Below are positions 11,701 through 25,800 of a DNA stretch of 64,000 bases, one piece after another. Position 1 is the stretch's first letter. Every line of letters starts with the position of its first letter. A program made the translations under genes and the position numbers. The notes under the pieces are model-generated. The model was not told the DNA's origin and did not search any database. It saw only the letters and a list, made by a program, of their open reading frames with translations. Source of the DNA: Pelargonium x hortorum (lineage: Eukaryota; Streptophyta; Magnoliopsida; Geraniales; Geraniaceae); assembly GCA_036897525.1 (NCBI GenBank), contig JAYMTJ010000041.1, positions 25,104 to 89,103 on the forward strand. The letters are read 5' to 3'.

Positions 11701-14224
11701 ATATATCCAATTTTTGTACTTTTGAGGCTAGTATTAGCTTACTGACATCTACTTAGAATTCTCTAAAGCACCATTTTGCAGGCTATAAAAATTCAGGAAT
11801 AGTACAAGAGTTTTACTGGGTGTAGTGCAATTGGTGATTCCTTTATCTCTGATACGATACCTATTTAGATAAGAGTCAAGAAGGTTCACTAAAACAAGAG
11901 GCTGCTTTTACGTAAGTAGTTAAAAAAGACTAAAAAAAGGTAGAAATCAATCCATATAAAAGTTTGGAATCAATCCCTGTCTTGCTAGAAATCTTGTGTT
12001 TTTTTTTACTTTAAATAGAATTGCTATTAACAAACAAGGACCCCTGATACAGTACAACATTACTTTGAGATTTATCTAGCCTGAGAAATGCTCTTAAATA
12101 CCCCCCTATGAAATTTCCTTTTTTGTACGGAGAAGACTCCTAATGAATTTGATTTTACGCTTTTTTTTTCTGGGAAATCTTTTTTAAAAGAAAAGTCTTT
12201 TTAAGAGGTAAATGACAACGGTTTGGAAAGGCAATTCAGTCAAAAGCAATTTTGAACAAAAAAAAGCTACAATAGTATTCCAGAAGAGTCAGGGCTTTCA
12301 ATTTTCAAGAAAAAAGTGTTCGAGGCTGCAGATAATAAAGATAAATCCATGGATATACCCGGGTGGTTTTAGTATAAAAAGTTAAAAGCGGGCAACCCAA
12401 TATCAAATATAACTACAAAAGTCCTTACAAGGAGTTTATTTACTTGTTTTTTAGTTTAAAGCAATTAAAGGGAATTCTGATTCTGTGCCACGGAAAGACT
12501 TTAGAAGAAAAAGGGCCCCTCTTTCTTTTCTTTAGATCGCCCTGCGAAGAGGACTCCTTTAGATTTGTGCAAAACTTCTCGGGTTAAGGATTGCGAAGTT
12601 GGAGGAGATATAGTTGAGTAATTAGCATACCTTATCAATATGGAGTTTCTTGGAATTCAGGCATTAAAACGAGCAACCCAATATATCAAATCAGAGATGG
12701 AATCTTTTTTTTACTACAAATCAAAATTTAGGGAGCGAAAAGTATGCACTGCTTCTGGTTCGAGCGGTGCGCTCTAATTAATCGTAGTTAGTTGGTAGTA
12801 GCCCTGTTGTTAAAAGAAAAGGGAGTGAGCTCTAGTAACAAAGAAAGACAGAACACAGAGTCTACTTAAGACTTAAAAAGCCGATTTAACTAGAAAGAAA
12901 GTCTTAATAGATACAGGGAATACTTATTACTTTGTTATTTAGCTATAGTTCGTACTGTAGTAGAAAGATTTTAGGTTTTAATTCTACTATTTCTTCATTT
13001 CTTGTGGGTACTAGTAGCTTCCTATATTAGGTAAAGCTCTAAAGCTGGATAGTTTTTAATCAAAATACTCCACTCCAGAATTTCAAACCCGTAGAATTAT
13101 TCGAAGCGTTTCTTATGGTTGCGGATAATTCTGAATTTCAAAGAACCCATAATAGCTTAATAGAACTTGCGCAGTTAATTTAGTAAAATAAAGTAAAGTG
13201 TGCCAACCCTTACCTTAAAAAGAAGTGTTCTTCCGAGTAAGAATATGTAGAGTATAAAAGGGTCCCTGATTAAGTATCAAGCAAGGGCAAGAAGGATATC
13301 CTCACAATTGCTTAAGCTATTAGGGGGGGGCTATAAAGAAAGCTCTTACAAAAAGACAAACCTAACCGGATTCCTTTACACAAAATCTCTGGACTGCGAG
13401 CAGTTAAAAAAATATAGAAGCTGTAAGTAACTTGAGTTCTAGGGGTGTGGTAATAAATTTCTTTGACTTTTGGTTAATCTAACATTTTTTTCTAGGGGCT
13501 GCCCCGTATAGAAAGGCCCTAATCGTAGAAAATACGCCTACAAGAGGAGCTTTCTTTATACAAACCTTAATACATTCCATCTAAGTAATTTCCTTAAGGT
13601 AAGGGGCATTTGAAATCTAATGCTGATGTAGCCAAAATACGACATTTTTTTGCATCTTGATAAACCTTTACCTTTATATAGAAGGGATGCCGGTGCAGTA
13701 GCTAAAGTATTTTAATTAATGTGCTTGTAAGCGTCTAAAAGTAAATGGATCCTCTGTAACTGAATTAAAGACTTCTTTTGTATCCACCCAGCAACTATCT
13801 CTCTTTATATTTAATTTACCAGACTTCTTGAGAGCTATATCACAAGCTACTTTATCGACAGGACTCCCAAACAGCTATACTAAATAACAGGATAGATAGT
13901 AGTAGGGAATACAAAGAGTTAGGCAACGCAAGTTGGGGTGTGCAGAAGAGCAGGAGCGTGGTTAATATAATAAAGGTATCAAGAAACTAAGTTACAAGGA
14001 ACTAAATAAGGTCTCGTAAATGAAGTTAAATAAAAGTTTTAAGTTAAAGGGGTTGCTAGGGCAGGGCTAGGTATTCCCTTAGTTTGTGCTAATAAATAAG
14101 TAGAGAATCTAGTTTCCAATTCCCAAAAAGTAAAGCCAAAGTACTTTCTTTATGAGGAAAATAAAAGAATTTTCCGGGTAAGTTTTGAGCTAGTAAAGCT
14201 ACTAATAAGAGTCTAGCTCTTTAG

Positions 14225-14314
14225 AGTAAGACAGGTAAGAAGACTTATAAACCTAAGGCTAATAAAAAAGTTTTGCTGGACCGTTCGTTATTTGCTCTCA
14301 GGGCACTTATTTAA
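14225..14314 (+). repeat. A/G-rich segment reading as a basic peptide (dispersed set)
   Basis: The 29-codon open stretch has no ATG and reads SKTGKKTYKPKANKKV, then LLDRSLFALRALI, then TAA. The opening AGTAAGACAGGTAAGAAGACT matches 39306-39330 apart from a few bases. The stretch is too short and lacks a start, so translation is not claimed. Confidence 0.4.
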
Positions 14315-17300
14315 ACAATCCTTATCTACATTGGTACTAAAGTGGAAAGGTTATAATTTAGTTGGTTTATTTTGGTTGAAATGAAGCTAGGAGCTCTTCG
14401 GTTTCAAATTAAGAGAAGAGTCCCTTTTCCGGTTGTAATTACAGGATCCGCTTTTTTGCTTCTAGACTTTTTGTACTACTTTATAAACTCTAAATTATCG
14501 AGATTCCCTATTTAAGTTGTTATACATTGTGTGTTTTAAACTTCCCTTATTGCATGCAAATAATGCATTTTCAGGTTCACGGGAAACTTGAGGTTATATC
14601 TCCCTTAGCTTAGGCAGACACAGTCAATTTTGAAAAGTTACAATAATAGGTTAGTTACTAATGAAAGAGACTCTAGATCCTAAATATGAGAAGAGAACTT
14701 ACTAAGCATAACAATAAGGAGGTGCGGCACACAAAGTTAAGAAAAATAATTTGCATGAATATAACAACGAGGGCTTTACCAAAACCATACTACAAAAAAG
14801 TTCTCGGATATACCTTCAGTTGCCTTACCTACCCTAGTTCAGATACATAGTGAACAGATGTCGAAAATCGACCAACAAAATGGGAGTCTCATCCACTTAG
14901 CGATCCACGTTCAAATCTTTATGCCTATAAGGATTGCAATGTATCCTTAATGATAGGAACCCGTTAAAATACTTATGAGAAAATATAGTATATACCCCCA
15001 AGACACACTATGCTTCTAAGTCTAAGTGAGAACTAACCCCTTAGGAACGTTATTCTGTGAAAAACCGCTTCAGAAGCTTCAGGCACTCGCCTTTATCTGG
15101 AATCAAAAAAACTGGGTAGAGATTTCGTTTATATTAAAGGGTCCCTTTACATATCTATAACTAGACTGCGCAATCCCAGGCTGGCTCAAACGGTTTCCAA
15201 TGAGAAAAAGGAGCTCCACTTCTTCGGCAAAGTAACGTTCTTAATAAAATTTCATTAGCGGAGTCATAGCTGTCTAAATTGCTTTGTAATTTTTTGCTTC
15301 TTGGATACGACAATCCTTGTTCTTCTTGCAATACTGTAATTGTAATGTAATAAAGCGGTTTGAACCTTTGAATGCCAATAACAGGGAAGGGAGAGCCTTA
15401 TAGCTTGACAATAGTAACCTAGTTTTCAAGAGGGAACTCTTTTCTATTTTTTTGACTTTTTGAGGAATTATAACAAAGATTGTTAGATTTAATGCAAATA
15501 TGTACTGAAAAGGAAATTCAATTAGAATAAAAAGGAACTCGACACTGTAGAACCCTGTATTAATAAATCAGAAACGAGCCCTTTGTACAAAGAGTGTCAC
15601 CTTAAAGAAAAAATCTTGTTAGAATGAATTTTGATATCACACCGACATGCCTTAGTTAGCCCCCTACCCTGTAAATGTACTTAAAAGGATATGATTAGCT
15701 TATGATGATCTGGTGACTTTTTTTAAACCCAGTTTAGCTCCTATTCTATTCCTATTACTGGCAAAACCCCTGCTTTACTTTTACTACTACCCTGATGTAT
15801 ATAACTAAAAAAAAAACTTTTATTAAATTAAAGGAGACAGACCCTTCAGTAAAGGAAAAAAGAAACTAAAATTACTGCCTGTAGTTGGTGTTGAACCCGC
15901 TATTTTAAGGATTCTTAGATCAAGAAAGGTGTTCCCGATAATATAAATACATGAACTTATTCTCTTACTTTTTCCTACTTACAAAGGTGCCTAAGTCTTT
16001 TTACTTCCAAGGCATAACACTTAAAAATCAACTACTCCCTGAGGAACCCTCATAAGGGAATATCAATCCTAAAGGCTCCACGGTAACTACCGGGTGCCTA
16101 AACTCTTGACGATAAATGCATCTAGAAAGTCCACTTTTTATTGGTTGGTTTATATTTTCAAATCTGGTATTAGTCATTCTTAGTATGTTATGGAAGGTAT
16201 TTCTTTTTTATTTAAGTGTAAGTGTGTAATATCTCTTCTTTATTAGTCCTGAAGCTTTAGTTAGTAGTTGAGAAAGCAATCAAGATACAAAAAAAGTCTA
16301 GTTCAGAAGACTAGGAAAAGTTGGGCCAATAAAAGAGGTAAAAAAATAGGCATGAGTAAGAAACATGTTTTGAGTTATTTTACAGGTTTAAGTGAAAGTT
16401 TTCTAATTCTAGTTGTGGTAGGTGTTATAGTGTAAGCTTGACGAAACGAAAACTATGGGGCATTAACCTCCTTCCGTTATACTATGGTAAGAATGATTCA
16501 TGTATGTAATAAATATTAAGTAAAATATAAGATACAGGAAATAAGAGAAATATCCTTATTAAGTTGGTTAGTATACTACTCGAATTAACTATCTGCAATA
16601 CTTTCTATTCTATATAGGTAATCTAATAGTACAAAGAGTCCCGGCTGCAAGAGGGGGAATATGGCATACTATTAGGACGGGCTACAAGAATACAGTTATC
16701 TTAATTTCTCTTACCGGACCTATAGTTATCTCTGTCTCTAAGCATTCTTGTGAGGACTTCACTAGGGTATGTGGGGAGAGTTAAATAACAAAGAGTTAGT
16801 TACCAGGAAACTTCTATCACATCTTTAGCTTGATCTATATGGGGTGTACTTTATATAGTAGTAATTGAGGTTCTTTATATCAAGTGTATTTAACTTCCAT
16901 CGCTAAGATCAGGGGTCCGTTTTTTTGCATCCTTAATTTTTGTACCCATGCGTAACCTATAACAGAAGGCTCAAAATGTATAGTATAGATCCCTGTTTAC
17001 ACCTATTTTGAACCATGTCACTTTTCGGGCATGTGTCCTCGGTGTAACTCTAAATTTCAAAAGGACTGAAGGCAACAGAACTCTATTACATACAACAAGA
17101 CCAAAACTCACTATAGGGCCTTTTAAATATACATACTAAAACTGGAATTAGCCAGCCTTGTAAACTTCTACATCTGAGCCTTTTAAAGTCAATATTTCCC
17201 ATGTTAACCTCAGTTTTTTTTTAATTCATTACTTTTCTATGAGACCTAGAAAGAACTAACTACTTTACTTTAGTTTAGAAGAAGCAAACTCAAGAAACCA

Positions 17301-20300
17301 AGAGTTAACTGCTATATACCTATTACCGAACCCAAGATCTTAGCCCTGTGTTTTTTTGAGTCATTAAAATAAAAGTAAGTGATTCGTTGTTGTAGCCCAC
17401 TTTATTAACTTTAGTTAGAATTTTATGTGTATGGCTGTATAAGTAGAGCCGAAATTAGAATAATATATAGTACTCCTTCGATATGGGGTCCCTAACCCGG
17501 AAGGGAAGCTCTAGTATATTTATTCTAGCCTTTCTTGGTAATACTCTAATTGTTTCAGTTTCTTCTAGTTAAAAAACAAGCGGAAGGTGCACCCTTTTTT
17601 TGGTCATTCCAGATATATAGCTAAAGTCTTTCCATAAGGTCCTAGCTTAAGGATTGCCTTGGATCCCCCAGCAAAGGGTACTTCAATTTGCCAAAAATCC
17701 GTCTTAGAAAGATCCGGGAAATGGGGTGCTTCCTTTTCTTTTTTTAAGACTTTAATAACACAAAGGGAATACTGCTAACTTCAAATTTCTTTAGAATTCT
17801 TGGCTTTTATATTACATCATTTAAAACGGAAACAAGAGGTTAATATAGCCAATTTAACCGTAAAAGACCCCGACTTTTATTTACAGGATTTCCTATCCTA
17901 AATAACTCGTTTTTAGTTATTTGGTGAGTTCTTATCTTATTAATAAAGGTACCCTATGTAGAACTTCGTAGAACTTTAATAAAGTAGAAACCCCTTCTAA
18001 ATGAAATCTAAAGAAGAATAAAAAACCCTCGAACAGGATATAATAAAGTAAAGATAGGGTCTTATCCTATAAGCAAACTTACCTGAGTTTAAATCCAATT
18101 CTCGATAATTAAGATAAGTAAAAAGGGGTTGTTAGTTTGAAGCTATTATTAAGTTGAATTTCTTCTTAGAAAGCATTTAACTTGTTCAGCAATTCCTATC
18201 TAGGGTAGGGTCCTTTTAGACTACAGACTAGAAAAGCGGTCCATTAATTAAGAAGAGTTGCCTTACATTTATTTTAGCTTATTAAAGCTAGAGGCTAGAG
18301 ATACACTTACCTAATGGCAATTCGAAATATAAGTACTTAACTGTATTAGAAAGTATAATAAAAAGAAGAAATAGATATAGCTATTATTTTGATAACCTTA
18401 TACGGAATACTACCCACAACTGGAAAACTCTTATCCCTTACTCGGGTATCCCTTCCTTTCTTAAGACTTAATACCGACAACTGCTTTCCGCAGAAAGAGA
18501 TTCCTTAGAGCTATTTTTAGCTTCTGCAACCTCGTAACCTTTTAAGTTCTCTTAACTGCCTTAAACTCTTAGTTATATTCTTCCTTTGGATTTTACCTGA
18601 GTGAGGGTATATAGTTGTTGAAGCCTTAACTAGTACCATATCCTGTTCTTTTCCGATTTCACTATGATTTAATTTATAAGACTCGAATTATATATCAAAT
18701 TAGGAAGTAACTAATAAGAGCTAAAACTTTTGACTTTGGATATCAATATCTCTAACCGCCGGACATAGTAAGACCCCACCCATATGCCTGATATAATGCA
18801 CATAATCCTTGTATAGAAAATCCCTTGACTCTCGATCTGTTAGAAATTCTAGTCCTCATTTACTCTGATATTAAAATGTATACTTTTGCTAAATTGTGAA
18901 TCTATCTAAGTGATTTTCATTCCTCTACCAGGTTTTGTGACTCAAAACTATACAAAGCAAAGGGTGGCTAGAATTAGAATTAGAATTAACCTTTTTACAA
19001 TTTTGGAGATTAATAAAACACAATAAGGAGAAAAATAGAATATGTTTTATATCTGGATTTCTAGAAGATTAGTAAAAGGTTTTCTTCTTAGTTAGATATT
19101 TTGGCAGTTTTCGCATTAAACTTAAAACAAATACCTAAATTGGGCGGTATGTAAGCCTGCTTATCTCTTCTCTTTCTTTTAAAAGCTAGAAAAATACGAG
19201 ACTTATTTAAGACTCGGATAGAGGAATCCAATTCCTTTGAAATTAGAAAACCGAAAAACGATGACTAGAACATTTTTTGAAGCTGGGATATAGCACTTAC
19301 TCGTTCGTTGGGGATGTCAAGTCTATAATCTTGAGTCTTAAGTGCAAGTGCTAACTTCTATTTTGTTCTACGCCTCTAGCTGCGAGAGATTTACAATCCG
19401 AATTTGTGCAGAAAGGACTCGGATAAAAAAGCATAAGTAAAGTATTTCATTTTAGGTTCTCCTAGTAAGTATAAAATAACATATATTTCAATCTCCAAAA
19501 TGGATATAAACGGAAACAACTTTATAGCTAAGATTCCGTTTAATATCTAATGTTTGTTCCTGGTATCTCCAGGAAAGTTAGTGCCTTGTTTATAAACTAC
19601 AAAAGCTCTAACTTTGGACAAGAAATTCAGGCATACTTTTAATCTAAAAGGGTTTATAGACTCTCTGAACTGAAATCTCTACAAAACTCCAAGACTACAT
19701 TTTATGTAAACTGACGGTCTAGTTATTTAGTAGTAGTTTACATCCAATCTGTAAATTTAGTAAGAACAGGATTTTACCTTTTATATGCAGTGGGTTTCTC
19801 CTCGTATTAGAGAGCAGCTATTCAAATATCTCCGTATATTTCTGTTAGTGTTTATCCTCTAGGCGTGTGCTTACAAATTCCCCTTTATCTTATTCCTTAA
19901 GTCGCCTAACAAAAAACTTTAGCGAAGCTATAGATTTCAATTTACTACGCGCCAAGCTACGGTCGGTCCTTTCCCCTATCTTGATCTACATTTACTCTTT
20001 TTTATTTTATCTAGTTTTTATCGATAGCGGAAATTCAGAATTTTACGTAAGGATTCGAATGAGGTCTTTACAAGTATTCAGAAATAAGGCATCTCCGCTT
20101 CTTTTGGTTGCTAATCTATTATTTTAGTTATAAGAAGCCCTCGAGGTATCCTATAAGGCAGCGTAAAGAGAGTTCCTTTTAGTTCTTTTCTAGGCATGGA
20201 GAACTTATATTAAATATTACTGGAACTAATCTTATATCTTATATCTAGAGTTTTCTTTAATCCATTACTACTTCTCAATTCTTGTTCATAAAGCTTGATT

Positions 20301-22305
20301 GATAAACTCTTGATACTAACATATAAATAACTATAACTGAAATAAGTAAGTTTTTGATACCATACAGCAACAAATAAAGGTAAGCTTTAGCTGGGTACAT
20401 CCTATTTTATAAGCTCAAAGGTACCAGCAAAGCTTGTATTTTCATTTTCACTAATAACCTATCCCAAAGTTTAACTTATCTTTAGAAATTGTTTTTATAA
20501 AACATAGGAAAAGACTACTGCTTATCGGGGAACTGTCTAATAGCTGCATCAAACACAAGTAAATCCCGTACTTTTGGAATGCTTTGCCCTCAACCCGACT
20601 AAAGAAAGGCCCTCATAGTTATAGTACAAACCTAGTATTTACAGCTTTGTAGGATTAGGATCCGTTTTTAAGGCCAAGTTTACAAGAGAACCTGTGACTT
20701 CTTTTCTTTCTTAATGACACTCCTTGAATATTCATTTGCTTTCTCTAAATGCTCGTGGAGTAACCTTCTTCAAAGTCATTTTTATAAGCTCAGGGTTCCC
20801 GAATTCGAGATTCATGTAGTTGAAACCTTTTTCAGTTTACCGCCGGTCCTTTATTGAATACAACTTCTACTAAGTTCTTGCTTAATTCCTTGACCTTTAT
20901 CGGAGTTTACTCCCTAAAAGGCATGCTGTTATTCTTTAATACGTGAGCTTGATAAAAGAAAAATTTGACAAATTAAACTACCTAAACAAACTATTACAAC
21001 TTTTCTTAAAAAAGACCCTGGCTTTAAAACCGCCGGAATAGAGGGGCCCCCTAACCTAACTTATTGTAAAATTAGACTTAGATCTACACCACTTGTATGG
21101 AATCAGTACCCTGCTTGATATAATAAATAGAATCCTGTGAGGGCTTACTAGGCGGAACCTGTATCTATGATCAAATTGATAGGAAATGAAAGAAAACCTA
21201 AAATAATAACCAATATATTTATATAAACTTTTTTTCTTCTATCTGAGTTTCTAACTCTACAGGCAGTAATTAAAAATTAGCTGTTCATCATTATGAATTA
21301 GAGACAATCTATAACCTATAACGAACGGGAGTTATAGATTATTCCTAGTTAGGACTAGTCAATATTTTAATTTAATCAATAATGTAGCTTTTTTTTGAAA
21401 GGGACTGCGCATTCTATTTACAATTTCGTGTAGAACGCTCAAAAAAAGGAAATCTTTAGTTAGTCTTATCCATTTGAAAGGTAAGTAACTACAGGATAAC
21501 GAGCTGAGCTCACAGTATTTAGACCGAAATGCTTTTACTAAAGGTTACTCTGTAGGAAGCCCACCCTTCTCATGCAATTAGACTATATCAGCACTCTTTA
21601 CATACTGCTAAGAGTGCTGGTTAGCCCCTGTTAATATTCAGCAGATATGTTCCTTTCAGAGTCAAAAAAAACTATTACTATTCGAATACTTTTCCTAGAT
21701 AACTCTCTGCATTATAAAAAGCAGTGCAGTATCCTAGTTATAAACACCTCTTTTCTTTTTTGAAGTTAAGTTAAAGCACAAGCCTCCTCTAATTAGGCAC
21801 TTCATTTTGCTTGATTACTAAGTGTGGGATAAATTTTTACTTAATAGGATACAAAAAAAAAGCTGACAAATTCAAACGGTAATTAAATTTAGTAATTGGC
21901 TCTTTACAGCGTTAACCTTTAGGTTTTTTTTGACTCTCCTTGAATGTCCCATTCCCAGTTTAATCTAATAGAGTAAGTAAGAATACCGAAGTAAATAGTA
22001 AGGGAGACTCGTAAGCCCCAGGTAAAAAACTCTTGAAGTGAAACAAGACAAGAGTCCGCTCTATAGGAATACCCAGAAGTTAATGGGTTAGATGAAGTCC
22101 AGGGTCAAGGAGGCTTTTGGAGATTATTTAAAAGTAATTGAGGGCCCGTCCTTTGGTTAAGTAAGAGGAATCCAAAAAATCCACAAGTAGTTCTTTTGGT
22201 ATAACAAACAAAGAGTTGCTATTAATAAATAAGGTAAGGAACTCTCCGTAATAAAATGTAGTAAAATAAACGTTACAAAGTTAGTAATTTCTTAATCCAT
22301 CATAC
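14315..22305. other. Non-coding, no feature seen
   Basis: About 8 kb of AT-rich DNA. One 86-codon frame (19867-20127) contains a hydrophobic stretch but nothing recognisable. TTGAACC strings near 15363 and 15889 lack the rest of a tRNA. Confidence 0.55.
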
Positions 22306-22310
22306 CAAAA

Positions 22311-22372
22311 GGGGAGCCTAGCTGGCTTGAACCGTTGCACGCTGATTCTATCAACCAGTGCTCTACCACTTC
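22311..22372 (-). pseudogene. tRNA-like remnant
   Basis: Read on the minus strand: AGTGGTAGAGCA (the 3' side of a D arm), CTGGT-TGATAGA-ATCAG (a 5-bp stem with 7-base loop), then GCGTGCAACGGTTCAAGCC. Spacing is tRNA-like. The 5' half of the D stem is lost and the T stem does not pair. The base at the U33 position is not T, so no anticodon can be assigned. Confidence 0.35.
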
Positions 22373-22539
22373 AAAAAAGACTAAAAAGAACGTACACTTT
22401 GACTACTTCTTTTTATTACATTGGAACGTATACACAAGAACTTTTACTATAAACTATCACTTATATCAGCGATTCGGATTACTTCAAGGTATATAGCTAA
22501 CCCAATCTTCCTTTCAAGCAAGGCGCGAAGCCCTATTCT

Positions 22540-22800
22540 TGGTAAACCCTTAACTATTAGTTAGAGCCGCTTTCTTAGCTGCTATACAGCCCCCTTTTCC
22601 TTGTAGCTGTCTATACCTTTGTTAGTCGTGCTTCTGCTATTGTACCTGTCTTACGAGTCTTTGGATTTGCACTACTCTTCATATCTTTCTCTTAGCTAGT
22701 AGCTAGACTCTTCTGTATCCCTACTTTCTCTTAATAGCTAAATCAAGATACCTGTAGCTTTATTAATGTTATTCGCAGTCTTAATACTTGTAACTATCTC
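22540..22800 (-). repeat. Pyrimidine-rich block of the dispersed A/G-rich set
   Basis: On the minus strand it reads KDMKSSANPKTRKTGTIAEA before a stop. AAAGACTCGTAAGACAGGTACA is closely matched on the minus strand in 27600-27640. It lies just downstream (plus strand) of the tRNA-like remnant at 22311-22372. Confidence 0.4.
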
Positions 22801-25800
22801 CGAGAAATTCCTTAAAGAGCTAGAAATAATAAGTTATTTTGTTTTTAATGAATAGGTAAAGCTGGGTATTAAGATAAGGCTTAACTTGTTAAGTTAGAGA
22901 TACCCTTTAGTATTGTTCTAATCTTGCTCCCCTTAGCTTAGTTTTATTCATTTAAATGAAAAGTCTTGCCTATAAATGGTAATAAATAGAATATATTATC
23001 CTAATTCCCGAATTTCTTAGTTGGTAAGGTAGCAGCTAACAAGATACAGAACAGGAAAGGTTTAGAAAGGGTTACAGCTCTTAAGATAAAGTATCAAGGA
23101 ATGTGGATAGAACTTAGTCTAGGCGGGATACTCGTAATAATAGTAATTTAAATAAAGGAAAACGTGTTATTTGCTTGTGCATGTGCTTCACTTCTTTGCT
23201 TAGTTAACCGAACTCTAGTAATCTCATGATATAGGTTATTGAAGGCTTACCGATAACAGGGTACTCCTTAAGGAAAGTAAGGGAAATCCCTGTCAAGGTT
23301 GGTTCCTGCGTAGTGTAGTATATAATTATCAAAAGACCTAAAAAATAGCGATCTATGAAGGAAGTACTGCGCTACGTATAATTAACTGCCATTGATAAGC
23401 TATACTATAACTTTTTTGTTAGTAAGTTGTCATTTTCTTAATAAACAGTTTGTAGCCCTTAATTTTTTATAAACTCAATGACAAAGGAATCCCTTAGACG
23501 AAGGTTTCTATTAGGTAGAGCAAAGAACTAAACTAAAGTCAGTGATTCGAAAACCTATTTTCATTTCTAGATTTGAGACTTTGTATGACTTTTAACTAAA
23601 CTAGTATTAACATCTACTAAGAGTTTTTGTTCAAACAAAAGTTTTTTTATTTACCAGAATACGACTGTATATTTATAGGGTCATACTCTCTCCCTTCTAT
23701 CAAGGACAAACCTAACCTTTCTTTAGAATTCTGCTTTTGCTTTAATTTCTTCTAGTGAATTTCATCAAAAAGAACCTAAAAAAATCGTACATGAGTGGGT
23801 GTTAACTTGGGTTATAGTGCACAAAAGGGCCTTACCGTCTTTAACTTTAATAAATTGCTTAAAAATGACAAGATTCCTAAATAAGATAAGCTACAGGCCC
23901 CTTTTCTCTATAAGGAACTCTAAAACCGACGTTAATACAAGGTTCTCTTTTCAAGATATTTTAATTAAGCATCTATAAAAGAGGTCCCTTTCTAGTCTAG
24001 AGACTAGGTATTTGGCAGGTAAGTCAGAATAAGGTTATAGGTCTACCATATTAAGATAAGAAGGATTTTTTAGAATACAAACTTTTTAAGGAACCACACG
24101 AGTACAGCAAAAGGAAAGATTTCTAATAAAGCCCGGTCTCTTACTATAGAGTCTTATGTTCTCGTAATAAAGTTAACAATCAAAAATTCCCTAGCAAAAA
24201 ATATTGCTTTGTCCGCTCTTAAATTGCAGTTCCAATATTCCAGAAACTTGAGACTCTCCCTAAGTTATTGTCCTCTATACTAAATGGAATTACGTCCCCT
24301 ATTTTAATTAAACCACTAGACCTGGCTATCTTTGTTGGTCCCTGTACATCTGAACTGTATACTGTTAGAGTTACACCTTCTTCGTTACACAGGAACTTCT
24401 TGAACTGTTCCACGATAAAGTACTCCCTTTTAATTCTGAGTTAATCTTTAAGAGAAAAACTACAGAAAACACTTCCAATATTGGACTTCAAAAAATAAGT
24501 TGCTGACATTACTAGGGAGATACTAATTAACAACTTTGACAAGTTACTCTTTAGTTCCGGATTTTCAAATAACTTTAAATAACAAATAATGTAAGTACTA
24601 GTGGAAGAAGTTAGTGCTACTAAAATGCTGTGCAGGGCTTTATTTATCTCTTCGGTTATAGAGATACTCGGGTTCTATAATCTACATTCCTAATGCGTTT
24701 AGCTAATCCTGCGAAACTTAGAATTCCAGAGTACTTATCACTATCAATGAGGGGCAAAACCAGAAACATAGCCTAGGAAACAAGCCTCCCTAATTGAATT
24801 TCCTAACATTACTTTTCCTAGGATACTGTAGCACACAAACTCATAAGATTTACTAAAATTCACTTAAGCCTCAGCCTCCTATTCCAAGCCAAACTAGACA
24901 ACCTATTCGCTAAACGAGACTGTTACGCATCAAAACTAAGAAATTAGGGGATTAGGTAGAGTACTTAACTTCAGATTTTAAAGACTCAGGATTATGAATA
25001 CAAACTAAAGCAAACAATATCATCAAAGTAATGCCTTTTATCTACAGGTACTCTGTAAGCTGTTTGTACATTAATCAATCCTTGTTAATCCCGAAGCCTT
25101 AATACTACAGTTTATACTATCCGGATCCTCATGACACCAAGAAAGCAACTCCCTACCAGTCCCATGTTCTTATCATTAAGGAGGATACAAACCAAATAGT
25201 AGAAAGATAAAATCAATGTTACCGCCCAAGGGGTGCCGAGGAAGGTTAATGCATGATAGTCTTTGTATAGTACATACTTATCACCATCGATAGCAAAAAT
25301 AGACTTCCACTTATTTCTTTACTTACTAGAAAAAACAGGAATGACTTTCAGTTTCAATATTTTATTCTCTAAAATCTTTAATTACTATCCGGAATTGAAA
25401 AAACCCAGAAACAAAGGGGGAACAAAACCCTTTTAGCTCTACATCTACTTACTTATTGTCTTTATCGGAAACTCATTACCAATAGTACAGATCTTTAACT
25501 TAGTTAGAAAATTCCTTGTAATTCTAGAGTCTTAAATACCTGACGAAGAGGTATGAAATGACTTTTTATTACCTACTAGCTAAGCCTACCCACGAAACTA
25601 AAAAAAATAGAGGGTAGCGGATTCTCGGCTTATCTTATAAAGGAAACTTATTTATGCTGTATTCCAGAAATTGCTTATGTACTTTATTCTATCCAGCTAA
25701 CCGCTACCTTGTTAACTAGTGCCTATAAAGGGACATGAAAAAGCCCTATTCTTTACCCTGAATGTGATATTCAGAAAAGAGTTAGAGACTCACTTTATTT

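Larger units (their letters stand above)
4213..14220. other. Non-coding, only short tandem repeats
   Basis: About 10 kb with no recognisable gene or RNA. Plus-strand frames of 90, 74 and 67 codons (5509, 6107, 9540) and a 97-codon minus-strand frame (10985-11278) look like chance: no known domain and no shared codon texture. The (CTAT)6 and (CCTAT)6 repeats lie here. Confidence 0.6.

Noticed and set aside
19867-20127. 86-codon plus-strand frame with a hydrophobic stretch
   Set aside because: The hydrophobic run (SPILIYIYSFLFYLVF) follows from T-rich DNA, and nothing recognisable flanks it.
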